In this document: positions 7,728 to 15,862 of the stretch, piece by piece | Numbering within the stretch: the first letter of the stretch is position 1 | Layout of the letters: every line of letters begins with the position of its first letter | Origin: Pseudomonas sp. MAG733B | GTDB lineage: Bacteria > Pseudomonadota > Gammaproteobacteria > Pseudomonadales > Pseudomonadaceae | Reading direction: 5' to 3' | Assembly: GCF_036884845.1 (NCBI RefSeq) | Contig: NZ_CP145732.1 | Coordinates: 3,038,001 to 3,102,000, forward strand | Length of the DNA stretch: 64,000 bases | Notes under the pieces: generated by a model | What the model was told of the DNA's origin: nothing | Database searches by the model: none | The model's input: only the letters and a program-made list of their open reading frames with translations | Program-made: the position numbers and the translations under genes

Positions 7728-10645
7728 CAGATGGCCTCCTTCATGGCGACGGGTTTAGGCTGGGACGCGGTTTTGTGACCCCGCACCGATTGGTGGGCGA
7801 GGGCGGTGAGGATCAACAGCGTCGAACCGACCACTACTGCGTAAACGCCAATGTCGAAGAACAGCGCGCTGGCGAGGTGAATGTCGCCCAGCAACGGCAG
7901 GTCGAAATGCCAGGTGTGGGTGGTCAGGAACGGATAACCAACGACCATCGCCCCCAAGCCAGTGAGCGTGGCGAACAGCAAGCCAACGCTCATCCAGCGC
8001 AGCGGCCGCAGGCTCATTTGCGCCTCGACCCACTGAGTACCCGCCACCATGTATTGCAGGATGAACGCCACCGACATCACCAGCCCCGCGACAAAGCCGC
8101 CGCCCGGTTGGTTGTGTCCGCGCATGAACAGGTAGAACGACACCACCAGCGCAATCGGCAACAGCAGGCGCACCAGCACCGCCGGGACCATCATGAAGCC
8201 GAGCGCGGTGTCGCTGGCGTGACGCGGGTTGACCAGATCGGTGACCACGTCCGGCGCGAGCAAACGCTGCTGGGCCGGCAACTGCAGGCTTTCTTTCGGC
8301 GGACGGAAGCGGCGCAGCAGGGCGAACACGGTCAGCGCCACGGCCGCCAGCACGGTGATTTCGCCGAGGGTGTCGAACCCACGGAAATCCACCAGCATTA
8401 CGTTGACCACGTTGCTGCCGCCACCTTCGGGCAGCGCACGGCTGAGGTAGAACGAAGAAATGTCGTTGGGTGTCTGGCGCGTCAGCATCGCGTACGAAAG
8501 TACCGCCATGCCGCCGCCAACCACGGTCGACAGCAGCAAGTCGCGGATACGGCGAATGCGCGCCTTCCGCAGGCTGCTCGGCAGTGGCGACACCTCCTCG
8601 ATCCGGCGTGGCAGCCAACGCAGGCCCAACAGGATCAGCACGGTGGTCACTACTTCGACCACCAGTTGCGTCAAGGCCAGGTCCGGCGCCGAGAACCAGA
8701 CGAAAGTCACGCAGGTCATCAGGCCGCAGACGCTGACCATGGTCAGTGCCGCGAGACGGTGATACTTGGCTTGATAAGCCGCGCCGAGGGCGCAGGCAAT
8801 CGCCAGCAACCAGAGGATCACGAACACGATCGAGCCCGGAATCTTCGGCCGGTCGCCCCAGCTCAGGCTGCTGTGCAACATCGGGATCAACCCGGCCAGC
8901 ACGGCGGCGAGGACCATCAGGAACAACTGGGTTTGCAGGCGATGGGTGCTGATTCGTCGCTCCAGGCGACGGGCCAGTCGCATCTTGAGCACCAGGCTGA
9001 GTTCGAACAGGCGCTTGCCATTCAGTCGGCCAACCAGCGGCGGACGGCTGAAACGACCGCGCTTGAGCTGATTACGCAACAGCAGATAGAGCACGACACC
9101 GCAGGACATGGCGATCAGGCTCATGATCATCGGCGCGTTCAAGCCGTGCCAGATCGCCAGGCTGTACTCCGGCAGGGTGCCGCCCACCACCGGCAGCGCG
9201 GCGGCGGCGAGCAACGGGCCGACCACTTGCGCCGGGAAAATCCCGACCACCAGACAGGCAAACACCAGCAACTCCACCGGCGCGCGCATCCAGCGCGGCG
9301 GTTCGTGCGGCGTGTGCGGCAGGTCGGTGGCAGGCGGACCGAAGAAGACGTCCACGGTGAAACGCAGGGAGTAGGCGACGCTGAACGTCCCAGCGATGGT
9401 CGCGACGATCGGCAAGGTCGCTTCGACCCACGCCGTGGCGTTGATGAACACGGTTTCGGCGAAGAACATCTCTTTCGAGAGGAAGCCGTTGAGCAACGGC
9501 ACACCGGCCATGGAGGCGCTGGCGACCATGGCGAGGGTGGCGGTGAACGGGATCAGCTTGACCAGGCCGCTGAGTTTGCGAATGTCGCGGGTGCCGCTTT
9601 CGTGGTCGATGATCCCGGCGGCCATGAACAGCGAGGCCTTGAACGTAGCGTGGTTGAGAATGTGGAACACGGCGGCCACGGCGGCCAGCGGACTGTTCAG
9701 GCCCAGCAGCAGGGTGATCAGGCCCAGGTGGCTGATGGTCGAGTAGGCCAACAGACCCTTGAGGTCATTCTGGAACATCGCGCAATAAGCGCCGAGCAAC
9801 AGGGTGCACGCCCCGGCGCCGCTGACGATGTAGAACCATTCTTCACTGCCGGACAGCGACGGCCAGAGTCGCGCCAGCAGGAACACCCCGGCCTTGACCA
9901 TGGTCGCCGAGTGCAGATAGGCCGACACCGGTGTTGGTGCAGCCATTGCGTGAGGTAGCCAGAAATGGAAGGGGAATTGCGCACTTTTGCTCAGTGCGCC
10001 GATCAGGATCAGGGGTAACAGGATAGGGTAGAGGGCATGGGCACGAATCAGATCGCCGGCGGCCAGGACCTTGTCCAGGTCATAGCTGCCGACCACATGG
10101 CCGAGCAGCATGACCCCCGCCAGCAGGCACAAACCGCCGGCACCGGTGACCATCAACGCCATATATGCACCGCGTCGCGCATCGGCGCGGTGGTGCCAGT
10201 AGCCGATCAACAGGAACGAGAAGAGGCTGGTCAGCTCCCAGAAGAACACGATCTGGATCAGGTTGCCGGAGATCACCAGGCCGAGCATCGCGCCCATGAA
10301 CGCCAGGAAAAACGCGAAGAACCGCGGCACCGGATCGTTCGGCGACATGTAGTAACGCGCGTACAGCGACACCAGCGTGCCGATGCCCAGCACCAGCATC
10401 GAGAACAGCCAGGCGAAACCGTCCATGCGCAGGACGAAATTCAAGCCCAGGCTCGGTAGCCAGAAGAACTCTTCGCGGATCACGCCGCCATGGGCGATTT
10501 GCGGGTACAGGAGGGCGACCTGGACGGTGCCGATCAAGGCAACCAGACCAGCCAGCAGCGATTCGGTGTTACGCGCGTTGTGTGGCAGCACCGCTGCCAG
10601 ACAGCTGCCTATGAAAGGCAGAAGCAGTAGAACTATCAGGGACAT
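7727..10645 (-). CDS. shaA: Sha/Mrp antiporter subunit A fused to subunit B
   Basis: First gene of the operon, 972 residues. Residues 1 to about 800 are NuoL-like: many helices, with conserved KSAQFPFHFWLPHAMAAPTPVSAYLHSATMVKAG at about 220-253, including the charged residues used for proton transfer. The last 170 residues carry the MnhB pattern FLFMRGHNQPGGGFVAGLV, so subunit B is fused. This gives the six-gene layout known for group 2 Mrp systems and P. aeruginosa Sha. The complex exchanges sodium or potassium for protons in alkaline or salt stress. Promoter not identified; it should lie in 10646-10720. Confidence 0.94.
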   Translation of the reverse strand: MSLIVLLLLPFIGSCLAAVLPHNARNTESLLAGLVALIGTVQVALLYPQIAHGGVIREEFFWLPSLGLNFVLRMDGFAWLFSMLVLGIGTLVSLYARYYMSPNDPVPRFFAFFLAFMGAMLGLVISGNLIQIVFFWELTSLFSFLLIGYWHHRADARRGAYMALMVTGAGGLCLLAGVMLLGHVVGSYDLDKVLAAGDLIRAHALYPILLPLILIGALSKSAQFPFHFWLPHAMAAPTPVSAYLHSATMVKAGVFLLARLWPSLSGSEEWFYIVSGAGACTLLLGAYCAMFQNDLKGLLAYSTISHLGLITLLLGLNSPLAAVAAVFHILNHATFKASLFMAAGIIDHESGTRDIRKLSGLVKLIPFTATLAMVASASMAGVPLLNGFLSKEMFFAETVFINATAWVEATLPIVATIAGTFSVAYSLRFTVDVFFGPPATDLPHTPHEPPRWMRAPVELLVFACLVVGIFPAQVVGPLLAAAALPVVGGTLPEYSLAIWHGLNAPMIMSLIAMSCGVVLYLLLRNQLKRGRFSRPPLVGRLNGKRLFELSLVLKMRLARRLERRISTHRLQTQLFLMVLAAVLAGLIPMLHSSLSWGDRPKIPGSIVFVILWLLAIACALGAAYQAKYHRLAALTMVSVCGLMTCVTFVWFSAPDLALTQLVVEVVTTVLILLGLRWLPRRIEEVSPLPSSLRKARIRRIRDLLLSTVVGGGMAVLSYAMLTRQTPNDISSFYLSRALPEGGGSNVVNVMLVDFRGFDTLGEITVLAAVALTVFALLRRFRPPKESLQLPAQQRLLAPDVVTDLVNPRHASDTALGFMMVPAVLVRLLLPIALVVSFYLFMRGHNQPGGGFVAGLVMSVAFILQYMVAGTQWVEAQMSLRPLRWMSVGLLFATLTGLGAMVVGYPFLTTHTWHFDLPLLGDIHLASALFFDIGVYAVVVGSTLLILTALAHQSVRGHKTASQPKPVAMKEAI

Positions 10646-10777
10646 AGGCTTCTAATCTGCGGAAGTTTGTGAAGCATCATACGTGCCAGCTCCCGGATCA
10701 CCAAACGCCAAGCTGTCGCAGAATCCTACAAGGTAGACGGAAAAAGCCTGCTTCACATTGTTTCAACCTGCATGAAA

Positions 10778-10850
10778 AAAGATCGCAGCCTTCGGCAGCT
10801 CCTACAGAGTATGCATTTCAATGTAGGAGCTGCCGAAGGCTGCGATCTTT
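10778..10850. repeat. REP-type inverted repeat pair (gatcgcagccttcgg family)
   Basis: Perfect 29-base arms at 10778-10806 and 10822-10850 (aaagatcgcagccttcggca...), spacer 15 bases. It is the intact version of the repeat that is split by the IS element near 45.7-47.1 kb, and related to the pair at 37181-37266. It lies between the divergent shaA upstream region and the EamA stop. Confidence 0.88.
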
Positions 10851-10862
10851 TGATCTTGCCGT

Positions 10863-11801
10863 TTAATTGCCGCTTTCACTCTCCAGCGACTCTTCAACCT
10901 CGGCAACCGCCTTACCCTTGGTCTTCAACTCACTGACAATCACCGCCGCGACAATCAACCCGGCCCCCAGCAGCGCAATTGCCGGCAAGCGTTCCCCGGC
11001 GATCCGCCCGACAATCCCGGCCCACACCGGCTCACCGGCATAAATCAACGTGGCCCGAGTCGGCGAAACACTCTTCTGCGCCCAGTTCATCGCCACCTGG
11101 ATCGCCGCACTCGCCGCGCCAAGCCCAAGGGCACTGCACAACAGCAACCAGGAAAAATCCGGAATCGCCTCGTTGGTCGGCACCACCATCAGGAATGACA
11201 GCACCGAAGTCACCGCCAGTTGCACCACCGTCACCCGCTTCACATCGACCTGACCAGCAAAGTTGCTGATCAGGATGATCTCAGCGGCAATGGCAATTGC
11301 GCTGATCAACGTGGCGATTTCACCGGGGCTGAAATTCAACGATGCGCCGGAAGGCCCCGACAGCAGCATCAACCCGGTAAAGGCCAGCATGATCCCGATA
11401 CTCGGCATCAACCCCGGCCGACGTCCCAGCACCAGCCATTGCAGCAACGGCACGAAAGGCACGTACAGCGCGGTGATAAACGCCGATTGGCTGCTGGGAA
11501 TGCTCTGCAAGCCAACCGTCTGCAAGCCGTAACCAAGCATGATCGCCACGCCGATAAACGCACCGGCCTTGAGTTCGAACAGGGTCAAGTCACGCAGGCT
11601 GCGCCAGGAGAACAGGGCGACGAGGATCGCGGCGGCGGCAAAGCGCAGGCCGACGAAAAACATCGGGCCGCTGACGGTCATCGCATGCTGGACCAGCAAA
11701 AAGGTCCCGCCCCAGACCATGGTGATCAACACCAATACGCACTCGGCCTTGCTGAGCCGCAGGAAACGGGAGGAAGCCTGGGAGGTGTTCACCGACGTCA
11801 T
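10863..11801 (-). CDS. EamA/DMT-family transporter
   Basis: A 312-residue inner-membrane protein with ten hydrophobic segments in two EamA halves. The first half has ITMVWGGTFLLVQHAM and FVGLRFAAAAI; the second has VTVVQLAVTSVL and AGEPVWAGIVGRIAGERL, the usual end-of-repeat motif. Family members export amino acids or small metabolites; the substrate here is unknown. ATG 11801 was chosen because the open frame further upstream (to 11903) overlaps the divergent regulator. Divergence from the XRE-cupin gene suggests that regulator controls it. Confidence 0.85.
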   Translation of the reverse strand: MTSVNTSQASSRFLRLSKAECVLVLITMVWGGTFLLVQHAMTVSGPMFFVGLRFAAAAILVALFSWRSLRDLTLFELKAGAFIGVAIMLGYGLQTVGLQSIPSSQSAFITALYVPFVPLLQWLVLGRRPGLMPSIGIMLAFTGLMLLSGPSGASLNFSPGEIATLISAIAIAAEIILISNFAGQVDVKRVTVVQLAVTSVLSFLMVVPTNEAIPDFSWLLLCSALGLGAASAAIQVAMNWAQKSVSPTRATLIYAGEPVWAGIVGRIAGERLPAIALLGAGLIVAAVIVSELKTKGKAVAEVEESLESESGN

Positions 11802-11849
11802 GATCTTGCGCACTACCTGAGGGGGGACGCACAATGCGCCGGAAGTTGG

Positions 11850-11861
11850 GCAGTATACTGC
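11850..11861. promoter_or_regulatory. Perfect 12-base palindrome, candidate operator
   Basis: GCAGTATACTGC sits midway in the 73-base gap between the divergent EamA and XRE genes, at a position where a bound protein would cover the start regions of both promoters. It could be the binding site of the XRE regulator. This is inference from symmetry and position only. Confidence 0.4.
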
Positions 11862-11874
11862 GCAGCACCACCTA

Positions 11875-12450
11875 GTGAGCAATATAGTGCACAAAGATTC
11901 CACGCAACGGGCTTCGGTCCTGCAGCACGTCAGCCAGAACGTTCGACGCCTGCGTCATGCCGCCGACATGAGCCAGACCGCTTTGGCAGAAAAGTCCGGT
12001 GTCAGTCGCCGAATGCTGGTGGCGATCGAGGCCGGGGAAAAGAACGTCAGCCTGACCACCCTCGACCGTGTGGCCGAGGCGTTGGACGTGGCGTTCAGCG
12101 ATCTGATCCAGGCCCCCGATGTCCGTGACCATAGCCGCATCAACGAAGTGGCCTGGGCGGGTGTAATCCCCGGTAGCAAAGCCGTATTGCTGTCCAAAGC
12201 CACCGCTACCCGCGAAGTGGAACAATGGGAATGGTGCCTGCAACCGGGGGAAGTCTACCCGTCGCAACCGGATGCCGATGGCTGGAGCGAACAGATCTAC
12301 GTGTTCGAAGGCTGCCTGACCCTGATGCTCGGCGACACTCCACACGCAATCTCCGCCGGCGAGTTCTATATGTTTGCCAGCAACCAACCCCACGCCTATC
12401 GCAACGATGGACCGGTGGCGGCGCGGTTTGTGCGCAACGTGGTGATCTGA
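11875..12450 (+). CDS. XRE-family transcriptional regulator with C-terminal cupin sensor
   Basis: A 191-residue protein. Residues 18-75 form an HTH_3 domain (NVRRLRHAADMSQTALAEKSGVSRRML read in parts, then LTTLDRVAEALDV). Residues 110-191 form a cupin barrel (EVYPSQPDADGWSEQIYVFEG, GEFYMFASNQPHAYRND) that in this family binds the effector. GTG 11875 is used as start; GTG 11887 is an alternative, and neither has a strong ribosome site. Divergent from the EamA exporter, so it is likely an efflux or metabolite-responsive repressor of that gene and perhaps itself. Confidence 0.85.
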   Translation: MSNIVHKDSTQRASVLQHVSQNVRRLRHAADMSQTALAEKSGVSRRMLVAIEAGEKNVSLTTLDRVAEALDVAFSDLIQAPDVRDHSRINEVAWAGVIPGSKAVLLSKATATREVEQWEWCLQPGEVYPSQPDADGWSEQIYVFEGCLTLMLGDTPHAISAGEFYMFASNQPHAYRNDGPVAARFVRNVVI

Positions 12451-12527
12451 CTGTTCGCTAATCAACAGTGGATAGACACTTTGCTGTTTTGAAGCTGTAA
12501 ACTTTTCTTGGTAATTTATGTAACTGA

Positions 12528-12553
12528 CTGAAATTAAGGGTAATTAATTTCAG
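12528..12553. promoter_or_regulatory. Inverted repeat overlapping the sigma-54 -24 element
   Basis: CTGAAATTAA at 12528-12537 and TTAATTTCAG at 12544-12553 are a perfect 10-base inverted repeat with a 6-base spacer. The right arm ends on the first G of the -24 box, so a bound protein would block or remodel the promoter. A binding site for a sulfur-related regulator is possible but unproven. Confidence 0.5.
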
Positions 12554-12567
12554 GCACGACTCCTGCA
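12553..12567 (+). promoter_or_regulatory. Sigma-54 (-24/-12) promoter of the organosulfur cluster
   Basis: GGCACG at 12553-12558 and TGCA at 12564-12567, with GG and GC twelve bases apart, fit the -24/-12 consensus (TGGCACG-N4-TTGCA) except for the leading T, which is A, and one T of the -12 box, which is C. It lies 41 bases before the SfnB-like gene. SfnR, a sigma-54 activator, drives sulfone-use genes in P. putida, which fits. No enhancer-binding protein is encoded in the window. Confidence 0.65.
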
Positions 12568-12607
12568 AAAGATCTCGGGCATTCACCCGGAACCCAGGAG
12601 TCGGCCC

Positions 12608-13810
12608 ATGACAGCCTCTGCCCAACCCCCTCGCACTGCCCACGTGATCCGCTCGGACGCCGAGGCCATTGCCATCGCTCACAAGCTCGCCGCGCGTTTC
12701 GCCGTCGAGGCCAGCGTGCGCGATCGCGAGCGACGCCTGCCGGTTGCCGAGCTTGACGAATTTTCCGCCAGCGGCCTTTGGGGCATCACTGTCCCGAAAG
12801 CCTATGGCGGCGCCGGTGTGTCCTACGTGACCGTCGCCGAAGTGATCAAGATCATTTCTGCCGCTGACTCTTCTCTGGGCCAGATCCCGCAAAACCACCT
12901 CGGCGTGCTCGACATCCTGCTGCAAACCGCCAGCGAAGAGCAGAAGCGCTATTACTTCGGCAAAGTCTTGCAGGGCTACCGTTTCGGTAACGCCTTTTCC
13001 GAATCCAAAAGCAAAAACGCCGGAGCTTTCGAAACCCGGATTCGCTTCAGCGACGACACTGCGCAAATCGACGGCGAGAAGTTCTACTGCACCGGCGCGC
13101 TGTTTGCGCACATCGTCCCGGCGGTGGCGGTCAACGAACAGAACCAGGCCTTCATCGCCTTCATCGAACGCGACAACCCCGGTCTGACCGTGATCGACAG
13201 CTGGGACGGTTTCGGCCAGCGCACCACCGCCAGCGGTGGCGTCACCTTGAGCGCAGTAAAAGTGCCGCTGAGTGCAGTGATCCCCGCCCACAAAGCCTTT
13301 GATGAACCCACCGCCGACGGTCCGATTTCACAAATCATCCAGGCTGCCGTGGACACCGGCATTGCCGTCGGCGCCCTGGAAGAGACCAAGCGCTACGCCC
13401 GTGAAGCACGGCCATGGATCGACAGTCAGCAAGATCACGGTTGGCAGGACCCGTTCAGCATCGCCGCCATCGGCGACCTCGAATGGCGGGTCCACGGCAC
13501 TGAAGCGATCCTGAAAAAGGCCGGCCAGGCCATCGACGCCGCCTTGCTCAACGCCAATGAAGACACGGTTGCCCACGCCTCGGTGGTGGTGGCCCAGGCC
13601 AAAGTGCTGTCCGCGGAAATCGCCTTGCTTGCCAGCAGCAAGCTTTTCGAACTGGCCGGCACCCGCTCGGTGCTAGGCAAATACAACCTCGACCGTCACT
13701 GGCGCAACGCCCGCACTCACACCTTGCATGACCCGGCGCGCTGGAAATATCACCTGATCGGCAACTACCTGCTCAACGGCGTGAAACCTGCGCGCCACGC
13801 CTGGAACTGA
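12608..13810 (+). CDS. SfnB-family sulfur acquisition oxidoreductase (acyl-CoA dehydrogenase fold)
   Basis: A 400-residue protein with the fold of acyl-CoA dehydrogenases/DszC-like flavin monooxygenases: helical N-domain (LDEFSASGLWGITVPKAYGG), the middle beta domain (GNAFSE, DGEKFYCTGALFA, GFGQRTTASGGVTL) and the C-terminal four-helix domain ending HDPARWKYHLIGNYLLNGV. The SfnB subgroup is linked to use of dimethyl sulfone and similar compounds under sulfate limitation and lacks a known CoA substrate. AGGAG precedes ATG 12608. First gene of the cluster, directly behind the sigma-54 promoter. Confidence 0.85.
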   Translation: MTASAQPPRTAHVIRSDAEAIAIAHKLAARFAVEASVRDRERRLPVAELDEFSASGLWGITVPKAYGGAGVSYVTVAEVIKIISAADSSLGQIPQNHLGVLDILLQTASEEQKRYYFGKVLQGYRFGNAFSESKSKNAGAFETRIRFSDDTAQIDGEKFYCTGALFAHIVPAVAVNEQNQAFIAFIERDNPGLTVIDSWDGFGQRTTASGGVTLSAVKVPLSAVIPAHKAFDEPTADGPISQIIQAAVDTGIAVGALEETKRYAREARPWIDSQQDHGWQDPFSIAAIGDLEWRVHGTEAILKKAGQAIDAALLNANEDTVAHASVVVAQAKVLSAEIALLASSKLFELAGTRSVLGKYNLDRHWRNARTHTLHDPARWKYHLIGNYLLNGVKPARHAWN

Positions 13811-13820
13811 GGAGTTTCCC

Positions 13821-14270
13821 ATGAATGCCTTGACCCAACCCATCGCTGCCGGACAGCCACTGGCCAAGTCCCAGCATGACCTGCACAACGCTCGCACTTT
13901 GCTCGATGCCACCCTGCGTTTCGTTCGCCAGCAGGCCAAAACCACCAAAGACCCTTACGTGATCAGTCGCTTCGGTGATGTGCAAATCCGCATCGAAGTG
14001 GCCGCCGCGCTGCTCGAACGCGCCGAGGACCTTCTCGACCGGCATGAGGACAGCACCGAAATCGGCATCGCCATTGCCGAATCCCATCTGGCCAGTGCCG
14101 AGGCACTCAGCACCGCCAGCAACGCCGAGTTCGAACTCACCGGGCAACGCAGTCCGTTGCCCGGTTCGCTGCACGATCCGCTGCGCTGGAAACTCCACCT
14201 CATCGGCAACTTCCGCCTCAACGGTATTCATCCCCCCAGCTTTTCCACCGTCACAGAGGGAGCCGTTTGA
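13821..14270 (+). CDS. Free-standing acyl-CoA-dehydrogenase C-terminal domain (149 aa)
   Basis: The product matches only the C-terminal helical domain of the preceding SfnB-like protein: its end, SLHDPLRWKLHLIGNFRLNGIHPP, lines up with TLHDPARWKYHLIGNYLLNGVKPA. There are no flavin or beta-domain motifs. It has its own start (ATG 13821 after gaggagttt) and its stop overlaps the next gene (TGATG). So it is a deliberately translated half-size protein, not sequence debris: the frame is clean for 149 codons. It may pair with the full-length enzyme or be a remnant of a duplicated gene kept in frame. Confidence 0.75.
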   Translation: MNALTQPIAAGQPLAKSQHDLHNARTLLDATLRFVRQQAKTTKDPYVISRFGDVQIRIEVAAALLERAEDLLDRHEDSTEIGIAIAESHLASAEALSTASNAEFELTGQRSPLPGSLHDPLRWKLHLIGNFRLNGIHPPSFSTVTEGAV

Positions 14271-15673
14271 TGGCCCGTGAAATTCGTCTCAACGCTTTTG
14301 ACATGAACTGCGTCGGCCACCAGTCGCCGGGTTTGTGGGCGCATCCGCGGGATCGCTCGTGGCAATACAAGGATCTGGAGTACTGGACCGACCTGGCGAA
14401 AATCCTTGAGCGCGGCAAGTTCGACGGTCTGTTCATTGCCGATGTGCTGGGCATCTATGACGTCTACAACGGCAACGGTGATGCGGCGATTCGCCAGGCC
14501 GCGCAGGTGCCGGTCAATGATCCGCTGCAACTGATCCCGCCGATGGCGCTGGTCACCGAGCATTTGGGCTTTGGCCTGACCGCGTCACTGTCGTTCGAGC
14601 ATCCGTATCCGTTCGCCCGGCGCCTGTCGACTCTCGATCACCTGACCAAGGGCCGCGCCGGCTGGAACATCGTCACTTCCTACCTGGAGAGCGGCGCCAA
14701 GAATCTTGGGCAGAAAGCCCAGACCGAACACGACGCCCGGTACGACTTTGCCGAAGAGTATCTGGAGGTTTGCTACAAACTGTGGGAGGGCAGCTGGGAA
14801 GAGGGCGCCATTTTGCGTGATCGCGAACGGCGGATTTTCAGCGATCCGAGCAAGATCCACGAGATCCAGCACGTCGGCAAACACTTCCAGGTGCCGGGCA
14901 TCCACCTTTGCGAACCTTCGCCGCAACGCACACCAGTGCTGTATCAGGCCGGCGCATCGAGTCGCGGCAAACAGTTCGCCGCTGAACATGCCGAATGCGT
15001 GTTCGTTGCCGCACCGTCGAAAGTGCTGCTGAAGAAAACCGTGGCCGATATCCGCCGGCGTGCGGCAGAGGCCGGGCGCGATCCGTCGAAGATCCTGATC
15101 TTCAACCTGCAAACGGTGATCCTCGGCGAGACCGACGCCAAGGCCAAGGCCAAGTTCGAAGAATACAAAACCTGGGTCAGCTATGAAGGCGCCATGGCGT
15201 TGATTTCCGGCTGGACCGGCATTGACTTCAGCCAGTTCAAACCGGACGAACCGCTCAAGCATGTGCACACCAACGCCATTCAATCGGCGGTTGAGGCGTT
15301 CTCCACGGCTGATCCGAACAAGGTCTGGACTCCCAACGAGCTGGCCGACTGGGTGGGCATCGGCGGTTTTGGTCCGCTGTTTGTCGGCAGCCCGGAAACG
15401 GTGGCTGATCTGCTTCAGGAGTGGGTCGACGAGACCGATGTCGACGGCTTCAACCTGGCCTATGCACTGACCCACGAAACCTTCATCGATGCCGTGGAGT
15501 TGCTGGTGCCGGAATTGCAGAAGCGCGGCGTGTACAAGACCGAATACGCACCCGGCACCTTGCGCGAGAAGCTGTTTGGCGAAGGTCCGAAGTTACCGGA
15601 GATTCATCCGGGCGCCGGCTATCGCGACCTCGCGGCGTTGCGGCAGCAGGAGAAAAAAGTGGTGTCTGCCTAA
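14270..15673 (+). CDS. LLM-class flavin-dependent monooxygenase, NtaA/SnaA/DszA family
   Basis: A 467-residue TIM-barrel flavoprotein subunit. Motifs: LNAFDMNCVGHQSPGLWAHP at the N-terminus, LGFGLTASLSFEHPYPFARRLSTLDHLTKGRAGWNIVTS (residues about 101-140, read in parts), and QAGASSRGKQFAAEHAECVF (about 225-244) typical of the NtaA/DszA branch. These enzymes use FMNH2 supplied by a separate reductase to oxidise C-S or C-N bonds. ATG 14270 overlaps the upstream stop. No small flavin reductase gene is adjacent; the FAD/NAD(P) protein at 21.6 kb is a different type. Substrate is unknown. Confidence 0.88.
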   Translation: MAREIRLNAFDMNCVGHQSPGLWAHPRDRSWQYKDLEYWTDLAKILERGKFDGLFIADVLGIYDVYNGNGDAAIRQAAQVPVNDPLQLIPPMALVTEHLGFGLTASLSFEHPYPFARRLSTLDHLTKGRAGWNIVTSYLESGAKNLGQKAQTEHDARYDFAEEYLEVCYKLWEGSWEEGAILRDRERRIFSDPSKIHEIQHVGKHFQVPGIHLCEPSPQRTPVLYQAGASSRGKQFAAEHAECVFVAAPSKVLLKKTVADIRRRAAEAGRDPSKILIFNLQTVILGETDAKAKAKFEEYKTWVSYEGAMALISGWTGIDFSQFKPDEPLKHVHTNAIQSAVEAFSTADPNKVWTPNELADWVGIGGFGPLFVGSPETVADLLQEWVDETDVDGFNLAYALTHETFIDAVELLVPELQKRGVYKTEYAPGTLREKLFGEGPKLPEIHPGAGYRDLAALRQQEKKVVSA

Positions 15674-15698
15674 AAGCACCGGGCACACCCACATCTCC

Positions 15699-15788
15699 TG
15701 TGGGAGCGGGCTTGCTCGCGAATGCGGTTTGACAGTCAACATTGATATTGGCTGACACGAGGCCTTCGCGAGCAAGCCCGCTCCCACA
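15699..15788. repeat. REP-type inverted repeat pair (tgtgggagcgggcttgctcg family)
   Basis: Perfect 24-base arms at 15699-15722 and 15765-15788 with a 42-base spacer. The same arms occur at 24331-24420. It sits in the only sizeable gap of the cluster and may lower expression of the genes beyond it. Confidence 0.88.
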
Positions 15789-15862
15789 CGGGTTCACAGT
15801 TTTCCATAGATCCCGGCCCAGCGGACCACCGCACGCTTTTGCCCATGAACAGGAGGTCAACC

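Noticed and set aside
5680-10459. Long open frames antisense to the sha operon (for example 5680-7236 and 7775-9958)
   Set aside because: They are mirror frames of the high-GC sha genes, extremely rich in Gln, Arg and His, without ribosome sites or recognised domains.
7727-10645. Fused A/B subunit of the antiporter as a novel gene fusion
   Set aside because: The fusion is the normal form in group 2 Mrp systems and in P. aeruginosa Sha.
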